Assembly (NCBI GenBank): GCA_947462335.1
Contig: OX381706.1
Coordinates: forward strand, 14,608,784-14,672,783
Source: Harmothoe impar
Lineage: Eukaryota > Annelida > Polychaeta > Phyllodocida > Polynoidae
Direction of reading: 5' to 3'
DNA: 64,000 nt
Position numbers and translations under genes: made by a program. The notes below the pieces were generated by a model, which made no database searches, had not been told where the DNA came from, and worked only from the letters and a program-made list of their open reading frames with translations. Below, in pieces: positions 21,031 through 30,882 of this stretch (the first letter of the stretch is position 1; each line of letters begins with the position of its first letter).

Positions 21031-21329
21031 GCCGGTACACAACGAGTGTGGTGTCCTGTAATCTTGTTAAATATTTTAATGTTGTAATCAGTTATGTGTG
21101 GAAGTAAGTACGGTCGGAATGATCGTGATAGTCCCCCTGTCAAGGATCCCATGGGTGATGGACGGATAATCCGGTGAATGTGCTTTATTATGCCATTCAT
21201 ATATATTTCATTGATACTCTCGACGAGTTGACAGAGCGTAAGGATTAACACGTGGAATGAGGGTACCTGTTTACAATTGAAAGCGTGGTGACCTGGTTCC
21301 AAGGAACTGGGTCACGGGACACGCGGGGT
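21031..21329 (+). other. Non-coding gap after pol
   Basis: About 300 bp without an open frame on the + strand. GC content rises towards the predicted internal promoter at 21330. Confidence 0.5.
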
Positions 21330-21416
21330 TGCGCATGCGCGGTGGCGCGCCTTATATAAGGCCCGCGGAGTGGCGGGAATCGCCAGTTGGGGTTGAGAGG
21401 CGGTCCAGAGCAGACG
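21330..21416 (+). promoter_or_regulatory. Predicted internal promoter for ORF3/ORF4
   Basis: TGCGCATGCGCG (21330-21341) is a perfect NRF1-type palindrome. Twelve bp later, TATATAAG (21353-21360) is the same octamer as the LTR TATA box. CGCCAGTT places an initiator A at 21385, 32 bp after the TATA start, and AGACG (21412-21416) lies exactly at +28 to +32, matching the DPE consensus RGWYV. The first ATG downstream is that of ORF3 (21508). The stacking of motifs is seen; activity is inferred. Confidence 0.6.
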
Positions 21417-21507
21417 TGAGAGCTCGGACACGACCATTGTCGCTGTGGGGAGGTGGATCCCCTATAAATCCATCAACAAACACTTTTCTTGAGTGTGACA
21501 CAAAAAC

Positions 21508-24117
21508 ATGTCTTCCGAGACAGACCACCAACAGGTGGACCCTCTTCAAGAGGGCGACTCCGCTAGCGGAGGAAATGTGGTTGTTAATCAACCTGACCTC
21601 GTGGACCAGGAATCTATAGATTTCCTGGGACAAGAGGGGATAATGGACGTCGACGCTGACTCTCAGTCACCGCTACGCCCTGCTAATGTCCCCGCCAATT
21701 ACTTGGAAGGGCTAGACATTGAGGCCATCAGCCCTGCTGACGGTCACGCTGATACCGGTGAAGCTGAGTATCAGGATCCGGGTCCATTGTACCATGGAGA
21801 ACCGCCGGCGGACGTTGAAAAACCCCGCCCGGCAGTACCAACACTAGGAGGCTTCATGTCCAATTACGATGGACGTGAAGTAGAACTGCACGAGGACGTG
21901 CTAAGACTCAAGGCGGAGGGAGCTCCCCGCCGGATAGACCCGCTCACAAGGCAGGCGATATTGCTCTTCCTGTTAGTGGAGGAGCAGGAGGACATGCCCC
22001 CGGACTGGTTTGTGTACTGGGAGGCACTCCAGAAAGGACTACGCGTATGCTACTGCTTACGGCGAGCTGTCTTCGATTTACATATCGCAGACATAAAGCG
22101 GTTAATGCCCACACTCCCAATTCTGTCTCTGGACCCGAATTGTGGAGTTGCCGGGATGTTGTTGACTGGAGTCAACAGGTACCGGGCACGAATCGGGAAA
22201 CTCCGAGAACCGAAAACCCGGAAGGAGTACGAGATTGCTGCCGCTAATACGCAGGGGGTAGTTTCGTACATCCTGGATGTAGCCACTATTGAAGACTACA
22301 TGGATACTCACAACATCAAACGAGATATTGCCATATCTTGTTTGGTTGACGAGGCGGTTTGTACAGTGCGAACCAGATCTTCCAGTGCGGAGGAGAAGGC
22401 GCGAATAAAAGCGCTGAAAGCCACACCTAGGGGGCGCGGCAGTAAAGGTGAGAGGGGGGCCTCAAACCGGTCGAGCTCGGCCGACAGTAACCAGTCGGAC
22501 GAGTTTGTCCAGGAGAGAGGACGTCAGGCTCGCCGGAACGAGAAGGCAAGATTAGCTAACTTGCCGGACTCTGTGTTAGCAGAGGGATTACCGGAACAAC
22601 CTTCCGGAGGACAGCCCGTTATTCCCCGGGCTGAGGAGGAGACGGATGAGGCTATGGACATAAACGAAGCCAATACTCCGGCGCCCTCCAGCACAGACAC
22701 CACCACCCCCACCCCGGCCCTTGTGGCAGATATGACCGCCGCCGCGGGAGCAGCGGCCGCCGTGGCGGCTGCGCTGGTATTCAATCCAGCACGTCTCAGC
22801 CCTCTCCGTAGTCCGGCTCATTCGGATGCGGAAGAGGGGGAGGTTCCGGCTAACGCTGAGGAACCAGGAAATGCCCCAGAGGACCCCATCCCGCCTAATG
22901 ACGTGATGAGGCGGATCTGGCAGAACGCGAACAATAAGTTCCGCGTGTTCATTCCCAATTCCTGGGAACAGTGTCCAATTGGTCCTACCAATTTCGGATG
23001 TCCACCCTCGACCAATTGTAAAGGTCAGAGTGACGACGAGGATTGGATCCGGAATACCCCCCGGGACCGTCCTCCGTCTGCTTTTTATCAGCAGTGGCTA
23101 GATCAACTCAGGATCCTGCCGGATACTTACTATAGTAAGGAGCAGAAGGAAAAGCTTCTTTTTGCGAGTAACCGCTGGTATAGCCAACGGGAAAGAAACT
23201 GGTGCCCATTCGCTACGTGTGTAAACACGATTGGCACAGACAGAACCGTGTTTGTAACAAAACAACGGTTTCTGCGACACCTATGTGAAAATCACATGCA
23301 CCACTGTGTGGTGTACCACTGTGATATCACAGTAGGTAGGGAGTCCCAGCTTTGTAACGGGTGTTTAGAACCCCGGAGAGGTGAGCTCATGCGCCACATG
23401 AAAGATTGCCATAATATGGGAATCAGTGTAGCTCGCAATCGTGTGAATGCGCTACATGATGCCGTATGTGACCAGTACAAGTCACTCACGGAGGAACAGA
23501 AGGCTAAGATCCGGCCGGCAACTCCCTTCTACTGCGAGGTCGCAGATGGGAAGTTCAAAGCCAGGATTGCCAGAGTGGACGGACGACATAAGTTCGCCAT
23601 GAATGACGAGGAATATACGGTGTTATGCACTACCCGTACTTCCCGCAGAGGTGGCGGTAGTTTCCGTCAGCCGGAAACCCGGGGTAGTTCCCGGGGGAAG
23701 AGCCGGTCCACCCGCGACCGCTCTCGATCTCCTGCGGTCTCACCCGGACCAAAACGGAGACATGCCGGATCCACTTTGGAGGAACTCGATAATTCCTACT
23801 ATGGGATTTATCATGCCCCGGAAGGTCGCGACTATTTTCGCGAGTATCCAGACCCGCTGTTTACAGACCGGAAAGATCGGAAACGTGATTCCGGTGGTCA
23901 AGCGGCGGCGGCTACTAACATGGAATACCGTTCTAGACGTCTGAGCAGTTCAGACAGTGCCAACAGTCAACCTGACTGTGGAGGTGCCCGGCCTAAAGAA
24001 CCGGCTACCAGAACAAAGGCTTCCCTGCCTTTGACGTACCATCTGGGGACAACTGCAAAGCTAACCCCCAGGGACGTCCGGTCACCCACTACCCAACTCG
24101 GGACATGCAGGGCTTGA
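21508..24117 (+). CDS. ORF3: accessory protein with C2H2-like zinc fingers and an Arg/Ser segment
   Basis: 869 aa from ATG 21508, the first ATG after the predicted internal start. An acidic N-terminus (about 1-110) is followed by a globular helical domain (about 120-300, including PPDWFVYWEALQKGLR). Next come Ser-rich and Thr/Pro-rich linkers and an Ala run (AAAGAAAAVAAA), then a Cys/His domain at about 566-640 with CPFATC, RHLCENH, CNGC and RHMKDCH, arranged like two irregular C2H2 fingers. Last is an Arg/Ser-rich part (RGSSRGKSRSTRDRSRS) with KRR clusters. There is no signal peptide or membrane segment, so it is not an envelope. Nucleic-acid binding is likely; the exact role (second nucleocapsid, transcription factor or RNA export factor) is unknown. 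I do not recognise the family. Confidence 0.85.
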   Translation: MSSETDHQQVDPLQEGDSASGGNVVVNQPDLVDQESIDFLGQEGIMDVDADSQSPLRPANVPANYLEGLDIEAISPADGHADTGEAEYQDPGPLYHGEPPADVEKPRPAVPTLGGFMSNYDGREVELHEDVLRLKAEGAPRRIDPLTRQAILLFLLVEEQEDMPPDWFVYWEALQKGLRVCYCLRRAVFDLHIADIKRLMPTLPILSLDPNCGVAGMLLTGVNRYRARIGKLREPKTRKEYEIAAANTQGVVSYILDVATIEDYMDTHNIKRDIAISCLVDEAVCTVRTRSSSAEEKARIKALKATPRGRGSKGERGASNRSSSADSNQSDEFVQERGRQARRNEKARLANLPDSVLAEGLPEQPSGGQPVIPRAEEETDEAMDINEANTPAPSSTDTTTPTPALVADMTAAAGAAAAVAAALVFNPARLSPLRSPAHSDAEEGEVPANAEEPGNAPEDPIPPNDVMRRIWQNANNKFRVFIPNSWEQCPIGPTNFGCPPSTNCKGQSDDEDWIRNTPRDRPPSAFYQQWLDQLRILPDTYYSKEQKEKLLFASNRWYSQRERNWCPFATCVNTIGTDRTVFVTKQRFLRHLCENHMHHCVVYHCDITVGRESQLCNGCLEPRRGELMRHMKDCHNMGISVARNRVNALHDAVCDQYKSLTEEQKAKIRPATPFYCEVADGKFKARIARVDGRHKFAMNDEEYTVLCTTRTSRRGGGSFRQPETRGSSRGKSRSTRDRSRSPAVSPGPKRRHAGSTLEELDNSYYGIYHAPEGRDYFREYPDPLFTDRKDRKRDSGGQAAAATNMEYRSRRLSSSDSANSQPDCGGARPKEPATRTKASLPLTYHLGTTAKLTPRDVRSPTTQLGTCRA

Positions 24118-24725
24118 CCGTGAAAGCTGAACCAAAATCACTAATCTCAGTGGTAACGCCTCGGGGCATAACTGTCCCGAAGGCTGCAGCGGTTGCGAAA
24201 GCGCCGCAAGCGGATGTTAAACCCGTGATTCCTGCAGCCCAGGAGCCGGTTGTCATCCAGCCAGTCGCGGGTACCTCCCGCACGGAAACTACCGGTGGCG
24301 TAAAATTAAAATACGTCCCGATAGTCAACTACTTCTCTCGGGAGGAGAAAGCGAGCTGCGAAGTGGGACAGAGAATTGTAACGGAATTCCAGGAGTCCCA
24401 ACGCGAGCTGGCGGTGGAATATAACACCAAGATGTTAGGCCTGTTCACGCATGGCCTAAAGATTGCCCACAGGGAGGAGAAAGCATTGGTCGCTGTCGGC
24501 AATGCTGACTACTTGGCTAAAAAGTCAAGGGAAGCTGCTTCAGGCCAAAAGACTGCTGAGGCCGCCGCAGGGTTCGTTCGTCAAGAGAACGAGAAGTTAA
24601 CCAAACGGTTACAAGACATGAACGTAAAATTTTACGGGGTGTTCGGCGTGAGTCTCGATACCTGGGATGGCACAGCTGAGCACACGCTTGCTTTAATTAG
24701 GGCAAGAGATGAACCTTTAGGTTAA
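24105..24725 (+). CDS. ORF4: small helical accessory protein
   Basis: 206 aa. The ATG (24105) lies 13 nt before the end of the ORF3 stop, in the -1 frame, and this frame is open back to 23997, so either reinitiation or a -1 shift could express it. The N-terminal 70 residues are Ala/Pro/Val-rich and probably disordered. Residues about 75-175 are charged and helical (REEKASCEVGQRIVTEFQ, then ENEKLTKRLQDM), coiled-coil-like. No motif I recognise and no membrane segment. I see no canonical X XXY YYZ heptamer in the overlap, so coupled reinitiation is the simpler guess. Confidence 0.7.
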   Translation: MQGLTVKAEPKSLISVVTPRGITVPKAAAVAKAPQADVKPVIPAAQEPVVIQPVAGTSRTETTGGVKLKYVPIVNYFSREEKASCEVGQRIVTEFQESQRELAVEYNTKMLGLFTHGLKIAHREEKALVAVGNADYLAKKSREAASGQKTAEAAAGFVRQENEKLTKRLQDMNVKFYGVFGVSLDTWDGTAEHTLALIRARDEPLG

Positions 24726-26188
24726 AAGACTAACAGAAGGTTCTGAGTCTATTTCTAATTTTTTTAGGAATAGAGGAGGAAACTATAATAGTTTCCGGAT
24801 AGATTAATTGTTCTTTCAGTTAATCTGACGTCATAAATTGTTTATGACGGGGTTTCCCTTCTGAAGGAAGGGGCATCTTTTTAGATGCATATGGATCAAC
24901 GCGGGGGGAACCTTCCGTGGAAGCTCTGGACTTACCTAACTACTCAACTCTCAACTATAGCCTACCGATGGGGAATCAGGACTCCACCGGGAAGCTACCA
25001 AACTAACGTCCCTGAAATTAACTTTTGGGATACGTTACCATGATGTGTTCCTGATACTATTATGCTGAGTTATAAACTGTTCCCGTCCAAAGGATTACGT
25101 GTCAAACAGACAATGCTCGTGGTTCCAGTTCTACTTATATATTTCATGAACATTCCTGGAGCTAGGATTACGTGTTAAACGGACAGTACTCGTGGTTTCC
25201 AGCCGGATTATAGTTATATATGTCATGAACTTTACTGGAGCGAGGACGGGATACTTATCGAGCTGTATACATATGAACTTACCTTCGGGTGATATTTATC
25301 CAAGAAACAGTATTAAGAAGAGGAGAGCACCTCACTCATTCATCTATTAGAAGCGGAGAGCACCTTGACCACAACTAGATCACCAGTAAGCTATATTTAA
25401 TTGTAAGGGTTTCCGGGTACACTGCCAGGTTACTCATTAAAACGTTTTTAATATATAAAATATATCATTATTATGTGATACATATCACCTCAGGTGTTCC
25501 AATAAGGTGTTCTCATACTTACCTTATGAATCGAGTTTCATAATATGCTATATATGAAGATTATATGATCTGATAAGCTAGGAAACGTGGCTACCCGTAA
25601 TGTTTATATGAAGTCGTTAAGACTATGTGTATATGCTAAGTATACCGCATGGTATTGTCGTGTGTGTTGACTCTGTTGTATGTTGCGAGAGATATTAATA
25701 CTCCGGTTATATAATCGGATTACCCGGCTTAAAACAAAGGCTGTGGTTACTGTTATCCATTGTGTGAATGTTTTCATTAAATCACAAATCAATGTAAGAC
25801 GCTGGTGGTTGTGAGTCCTTATCAGGACTGGTTTTTAATAACTTTTCTGTTCAACTTAAATATATAAACACACCCCACGCGCATTTTTTTTAACCGAGTA
25901 AGGTAACTTCATAGGGAAGTCATATCGAAATGTGTCAAGCCGTTCGATTGTATGTATGATATTATATTCACATGTCATAAATCATCCATTATGGTTGCTA
26001 TTACAGTGTAATGCCATATTTATATTGAGTTTTATGATCTCGCTTGTGTAGTATGTCGTAATAATATGTTTACGCCCCTAGTTACTGTATAGACAATAAC
26101 TGTAAAGTCGTTGGTCTGAAGTGTTTTCTATATACTAGGAAAACCGTATATATATTCGTTACCACCTAGTTTTGTCTAGGGGGGGTAG
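24726..26188 (+). other. Non-coding 3' region of the LTR element with a tandem repeat and PPT
   Basis: 1.46 kb without a substantial + strand ORF. Two diverged tandem units of about 72 nt start at 25091 and 25163 (each with AGGATTACGTGT, then CTCGTGGTTTCC-like and ATATATTTCATGAAC-like blocks). A shorter pair of GGAGAGCACCT motifs lies near 25320-25365. The G-tract AGGGGGGGTAG (26178-26188) abutting the 3' LTR is the polypurine tract that primes plus-strand DNA. Confidence 0.6.
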
Positions 26189-26673
26189 TGTAGGGGCATG
26201 ATATTACATATTAATCTCATACACGGTATTTCCGGGTAACGTCTGTTTACTCGGCCTCTCCACCTGGAGCTAGTGCACACAGTTCCCGGGAGAGGGCGCA
26301 GGTCCTCTTCAGGTAACCGTGTGCCGCTCTCAGGTGGGCGGCCGACCCACCCACCTGGCCACGTGATCTAAGAGCCGGTGTTATATAAGACCCATGTGTT
26401 TACCTGGAACGGCAGTCAGTGCAGGCCCGACTGACGAGAGACTTCACATGTCCAACCGTGCGGACAGAGTTGTATGCTAAGAGTTGTATACTGACCGTTT
26501 CCTCTATTTATAGAGAAACCTGATTTACCTGTGTGTATTAATTCTACACTGATCGTTCCCCAGTAAAGGAACTAGAGTTGTTATTCTTGTGAATAAAGAC
26601 AGATATATTCTCGCACCTGGAAACTGCCGTGATCGTTGTTCTTTAACCTAGAGTTAACTACGAACCACCACAC
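26189..26673 (+). repeat. 3' LTR
   Basis: 485 bp, three substitutions from the 5' LTR. Followed directly by the ATATA target duplication. Confidence 0.95.
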
Positions 26674-26832
26674 ATATATGAGTATAATTCTTTTTAAAAC
26701 ACCTTTTTCTGACACCTGGTCAGAGGCGGCAGCCGGTCAGAGACGGCAGCCGGTCAGAGACGGCAGCCAGTCAGAGACGGCACCCGATCAGAGACAAAAA
26801 CATTGTCCCAAGGTCCTGAGACACAGCCATAG
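26674..26832. mobile_element. Right half of the MITE split by the LTR element
   Basis: Contains four direct repeats of GGTCAGAGACGGCAGCC and then the inverted end AAGGTCCTGAGACACAGCC, which pairs with 13548-13576. Confidence 0.7.
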
Positions 26833-26910
26833 ATATGCATCCGTAGCTCTAACCTGGGGAAGACAGCAGTTTACTTGAACAGGCTCTTGTGGGGACTTAC
26901 AACGATCCCT

Positions 26911-27245
26911 GTAGTACAGGAACTTTAGAAGAATTCTAACCCAAACCTGGAATTAAATACCATAAAGCTCAAAATTTCAGGAATGGCTCGTCATTATATT
27001 AGGTTTGACCTCTTAAAAGTCCTGGAGTGTCCTATGTGGGCTTCCATTGAAAAACGGGCCAAATCCAATATGGCCGCCAAATAATCAGAATCTCATCTCC
27101 AATAATGACAATATCACTCCTAGAATAATATAAACCATACCTACCCCCCCTAAATTGGGTACAAGGAATCCACTGGTGCCAGTGGTTAATTGCTAGGACA
27201 AGTGGTTGCTTAGCAATAGCAGGTTTACATAGCAAACCGGGCTTA
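26911..27245 (+). repeat. Fold-back element 2, left arm
   Basis: Inverted partner of 29900-30235. Confidence 0.8.
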
Positions 27246-29899
27246 GAAGCAAGCATCTACAGCAAAACCCCAAGACTCCATTTAGGAAGACCCTTACATC
27301 ACTTACCCCACAACTAAATGAACCCAAATGAATCAATTGGTATGGCTAGAACTTCTAGCTGGTTTACATTATCATTCCAACCATATAATTGCTTAGCAAC
27401 ACAGGTTTGCATAGCAAACTGGGCTTAGAAGCAAGCATCTACAGCAAACCCCACTACAACATCCAGGGAGATCCTGACATCATTCACCTCTATACTAAAT
27501 TAAGTCCAATGAATCCATTGGTATTGCTAAGTCCTCTAGTTGCTTAGCAATATTACTTCCAATTTATAGTTGCCTAGCAACACAGGTCTAACTTGTTCCT
27601 AATGCAATATCAATATAGCGATCCCCTCAAAAGAGACAGTGGGGATTCCAATCATGTCATTAATCTCTTTCTTTTCCATTCAATTCTTGCTATCATGTGT
27701 GCTTGCTTAGCAACCTTGATTATATTTCTTTATTTGCCTAGCAACACCATGAGTCCCCAGGTCAATTTCCATTCTACCTTTCATTATATTATAAGATAAT
27801 CCTGGGATAGAAATGAAAGTGTAGCTAATTACCCGTTGCTAAAATATTCCCTCAAATTCATTGTTGGGGTTAAAGGAAAAGACCAGCATGATTTCATCTA
27901 TCGGTAGTATTGATTAGCGATATTCTGACTTGCACACTATCAAAATGTGCATCATGTACTTAAACCAGAAATAAAGAAGAACAGGGTGACATCACATGAG
28001 ATCAAATATGTACCCAGCCATAGAATTCCTATACAAGTTCAGTATATTCTACTACAATTTACAGTGTAATAATGGATAGGCAATAGGGGGCTATTCCTTG
28101 TATACATGAAGTAATTACAACCCCCTTTTCCTTCTCATTTTGTACAGACAGTTATAAGGGAGGCTACAATAGTCTTATCAAGCACAGACCAGGGTGTGAG
28201 GTAGCTGCCCGATAGGCTCCACTCACTGACGCTTCTGTCTCTCTCTACACAGATTGTTTTGTGAGACAAGAGTTATTTTAGCTGATGATGAGGAATACAG
28301 TAATATGACTTAGTGTGATGTATATGGAATGGTATATAGCCTTCATTTCTGCATATAGCATTCAGAGACAAACGGAAAGTGCACTATGAGAAGTCTCCAA
28401 AGTAAACTCTACAAATATGATAAGACTGTCTATGTCTAACTAAGTGGTTCTGTTGCATGCCCCTTAACATGTATGGGTGAAATCACCATGAGGACAAGTA
28501 CAATTTGACCAGAAACACAGAAGTTATTGGGTGTATCCTCATGAATATATAAGAGTAGATGTTCAATTATTCTGTCTTTTATAAATGCCTTTGTGGTAAA
28601 TTGGATAGTGTCCAGCATTTTGTATTATATTGTTCTCGGATTTGTAAGAGGATGGCTAGGTATGTGGTTAAGGAGGCAGGACAAGATGAAGCTCTCCTTT
28701 GAATGCCTTTGTCTTAGCACATATTCACAGGCTGTTTCCTGAAAGCAGAAGCCAGCATTAAAGCTGGGCAGTGTGTGAATCCTTAAACATATAGTGTGAC
28801 TCTGCTGGAAAGGGGTGCAGGATAGTACATGTATCATCCATGTCTCTGATGTTCAACATGGGTAATATGATGTATTACCTGTATCACCTGGGTAAAGTTC
28901 TGTACTGTTCCCCTTAACTTTATATGGTAATGTTGCTAAGCAAACCAATCAATTTTATTCTTGTTGCTAAGTAAGTGAGACCAATGATAAAGGGTACCAC
29001 TAGATTTCTTGAGGCTGATTCAGAAGGGAGGTTGGTACCCATAGATATGTTATATATTGATTCTTTATATAGGCTCAACACTTTCCAGCCACCTAGTGCA
29101 TTTAATGCACTACCTGGTTAGAACGGCTAGTACATTAATGCACTATGAGGAGGGCATTTTTGGTATCAAATGCTATTTTCCTGAGTACACCAAATAAATA
29201 TTTTGAGCAGACATTACCTGTTATTATGGTACCATATGAAAGGAAATTATATACATGTTGCAAATCAGTCATTTGAAAACATGTATCAATATACCAATTC
29301 TCATATTAACCTCAATATTACCCCATATATTAATACTGCTGGGTCTGGGGCCTCAATCTGCCGTATTCTGTGGAGTTTACACCATTATAGAGCCGGATGG
29401 AAAGGGTTAATAGTGCCATTGCTAACCAACATCAGTAACAGTTTACCTATTGCTAAGCAACTCCCACAATTATAAATGACACCATTGTTTTCCCTTTTCC
29501 ACTTGGTGCTGTTAGAATGTTGAATATTAATTCTAAATGATGTTAAAATATCTCAATCTGCATGGAATTCAACCACAAAAAAGTGAAATGTGAGTTGCTA
29601 GGAAATTATGTATTTGAAAGTAATGATGCTAAGCAACTAGAGGTCAAAACTAAAGCAATATTAGCAATGTGTTCATTAGAGTTGATTTAGTGGGGCTCTG
29701 TGAGACCAGGGTCTTCCTGAATGGCATCACGGAGGTCTCACTGTAGATAATTGCTTTAAAGCCCAGGTTGCTAGGCAAGTCAGCTGTTACTAAGAAACTG
29801 CTTGTCCTAGCAACAAACCAATGACACCAGTGGATTCCTTGCACCTATTTTAGGGGAGTAGGTAAGGTTTGTATTCTTCTAAGATGAATATTGTTGTCA

Positions 29900-30235
29900 T
29901 GGGAGATGGGTTTAAACCCGGCTTGCTAGGCAAACCTGCTGTTGCTAAGCAACCACTTGTCCTAGCAACAAACCAATGACACCAGTGGATTCCTTGGACC
30001 CATTTAAGGGGGGTAGGTAAGGTTTATAATTTTCTAGGATAGATATTGTTGTCATAGGAGATGAGATTCTGATTATCTGGCGGCCATATTGGATTTAGCC
30101 ATTTTTTAATGGAAGCCCACACAGGATACTCCAGGACTTTTAGTACAGTGATAACAATACCAAAGCCAATCATTCCTGCAATTTTCAGCTTTATGGTATT
30201 TAATTCCACGTAAAAACCTAAAGTTCCTGTACTAC
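29900..30235 (-). repeat. Fold-back element 2, right arm
   Basis: Inverted partner of 26911-27245. Confidence 0.8.
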
Positions 30236-30604
30236 TGCTTAGGAATGACAACTTTCACAACGAGAAATGTGGGAAAAAAAGAATCTATTGTTGCAATTCA
30301 ATAGGTCGACTTTACAGTAATTCCATGTTAATTCAATGTTTACCAACGTTTAATCAAATTGGGAATTTTAACTATTGTTCACCATTTGGATATGTCTATG
30401 TACATATCTCAGACAGTTGATATCACAGGTACAGCACTGTTGAGACAATATGGATAGTTCTTATCTTATAGCATGGGGAGAGAATTTTTTTTTTAGTCTC
30501 TTGCAATCCTATAGCTTTTGTTTAACATCTTTGCCCCTTGTATATGATTCTTGCTGAAGATCGACTGAGAACATATACTACAAGCACAATGACATCAGTC
30601 CTAT

Positions 30605-30882
30605 CTATAGACCAATGCGCCAAGAAAGGGTGACTTTTTCAAAATATAGTTGTGTTTACGTTATTTTCAGCAGAATGCACATAACATTGCCTATAATGGC
30701 TATATTGGCAAACATCTCATATCAGGAGATTCACAGGACAATCATCTTTCAAATAGTATATATTAAAATGCAGGGTTTTGAATTTTTATTCATATATTTG
30801 TTGGTCATGCTTCACAAATGTTCAAAAACTTTATCAACAACTTTTCTAAAAAGTCACCCTTTCTTGCTGCATTGGTCTATAG
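30605..30882. mobile_element. MITE with CTATAGACCAATGC termini
   Basis: 278 bp with ends CTATAGACCAATGC and GCATTGGTCTATAG. The inverted match continues inwards (AAGAAAGGGTGACTTTTT against AAAAAGTCACCCTTTCTT), about 35 bp in all. No coding potential. Confidence 0.75.

Larger units (their letters stand above)
13679..26673 (+). mobile_element. Full-length Ty3/gypsy LTR retrotransposon with internal promoter and accessory ORFs
   Basis: The element is 12,995 bp. It has 485-bp LTRs, a tRNA-His-type primer-binding site, gag, pol in the Ty3 order (protease, RT, RNase H, integrase), then a non-coding gap with a second predicted promoter, ORF3, ORF4, a 1.46 kb untranslated tail and a polypurine tract. 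It is flanked by ATATA direct repeats. The LTRs differ at three sites (13860/26370, 13977/26487, 14059/26569), so the insertion is recent. No stops or frameshifts interrupt the ORFs, and it may be active. A typical Ty3/gypsy element is 5-8 kb; the extra 5.2 kb after pol is not an envelope. Confidence 0.95.
26911..30235. mobile_element. Large fold-back element 2 with arms of about 335 bp
   Basis: Arms 26911-27245 and 29900-30235 are inverted copies, both starting GTAGTACAGGAACTTTA from the outside and sharing TGGAATTAAATACCATAAAG, CCAATATGGCCGCCA and GGAATCCACTGGTG. The interior repeats TTGCTAAGCAAC / TTGCCTAGCAACAC many times (27180-27750, 28930-28975, 29440-29960), and a second inner copy of the right arm lies at 29640-29870. 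No transposase frame is visible, so it is probably non-autonomous. It resembles fold-back element 1 in plan and in the ATGGCCGCC motif, but the arm sequences differ. Confidence 0.75.

Noticed and set aside
21508..24117. ORF3 as an envelope gene
   Set aside because: No signal peptide, no membrane helix, no furin-type site in an ectodomain context; instead zinc-finger and Arg/Ser features.
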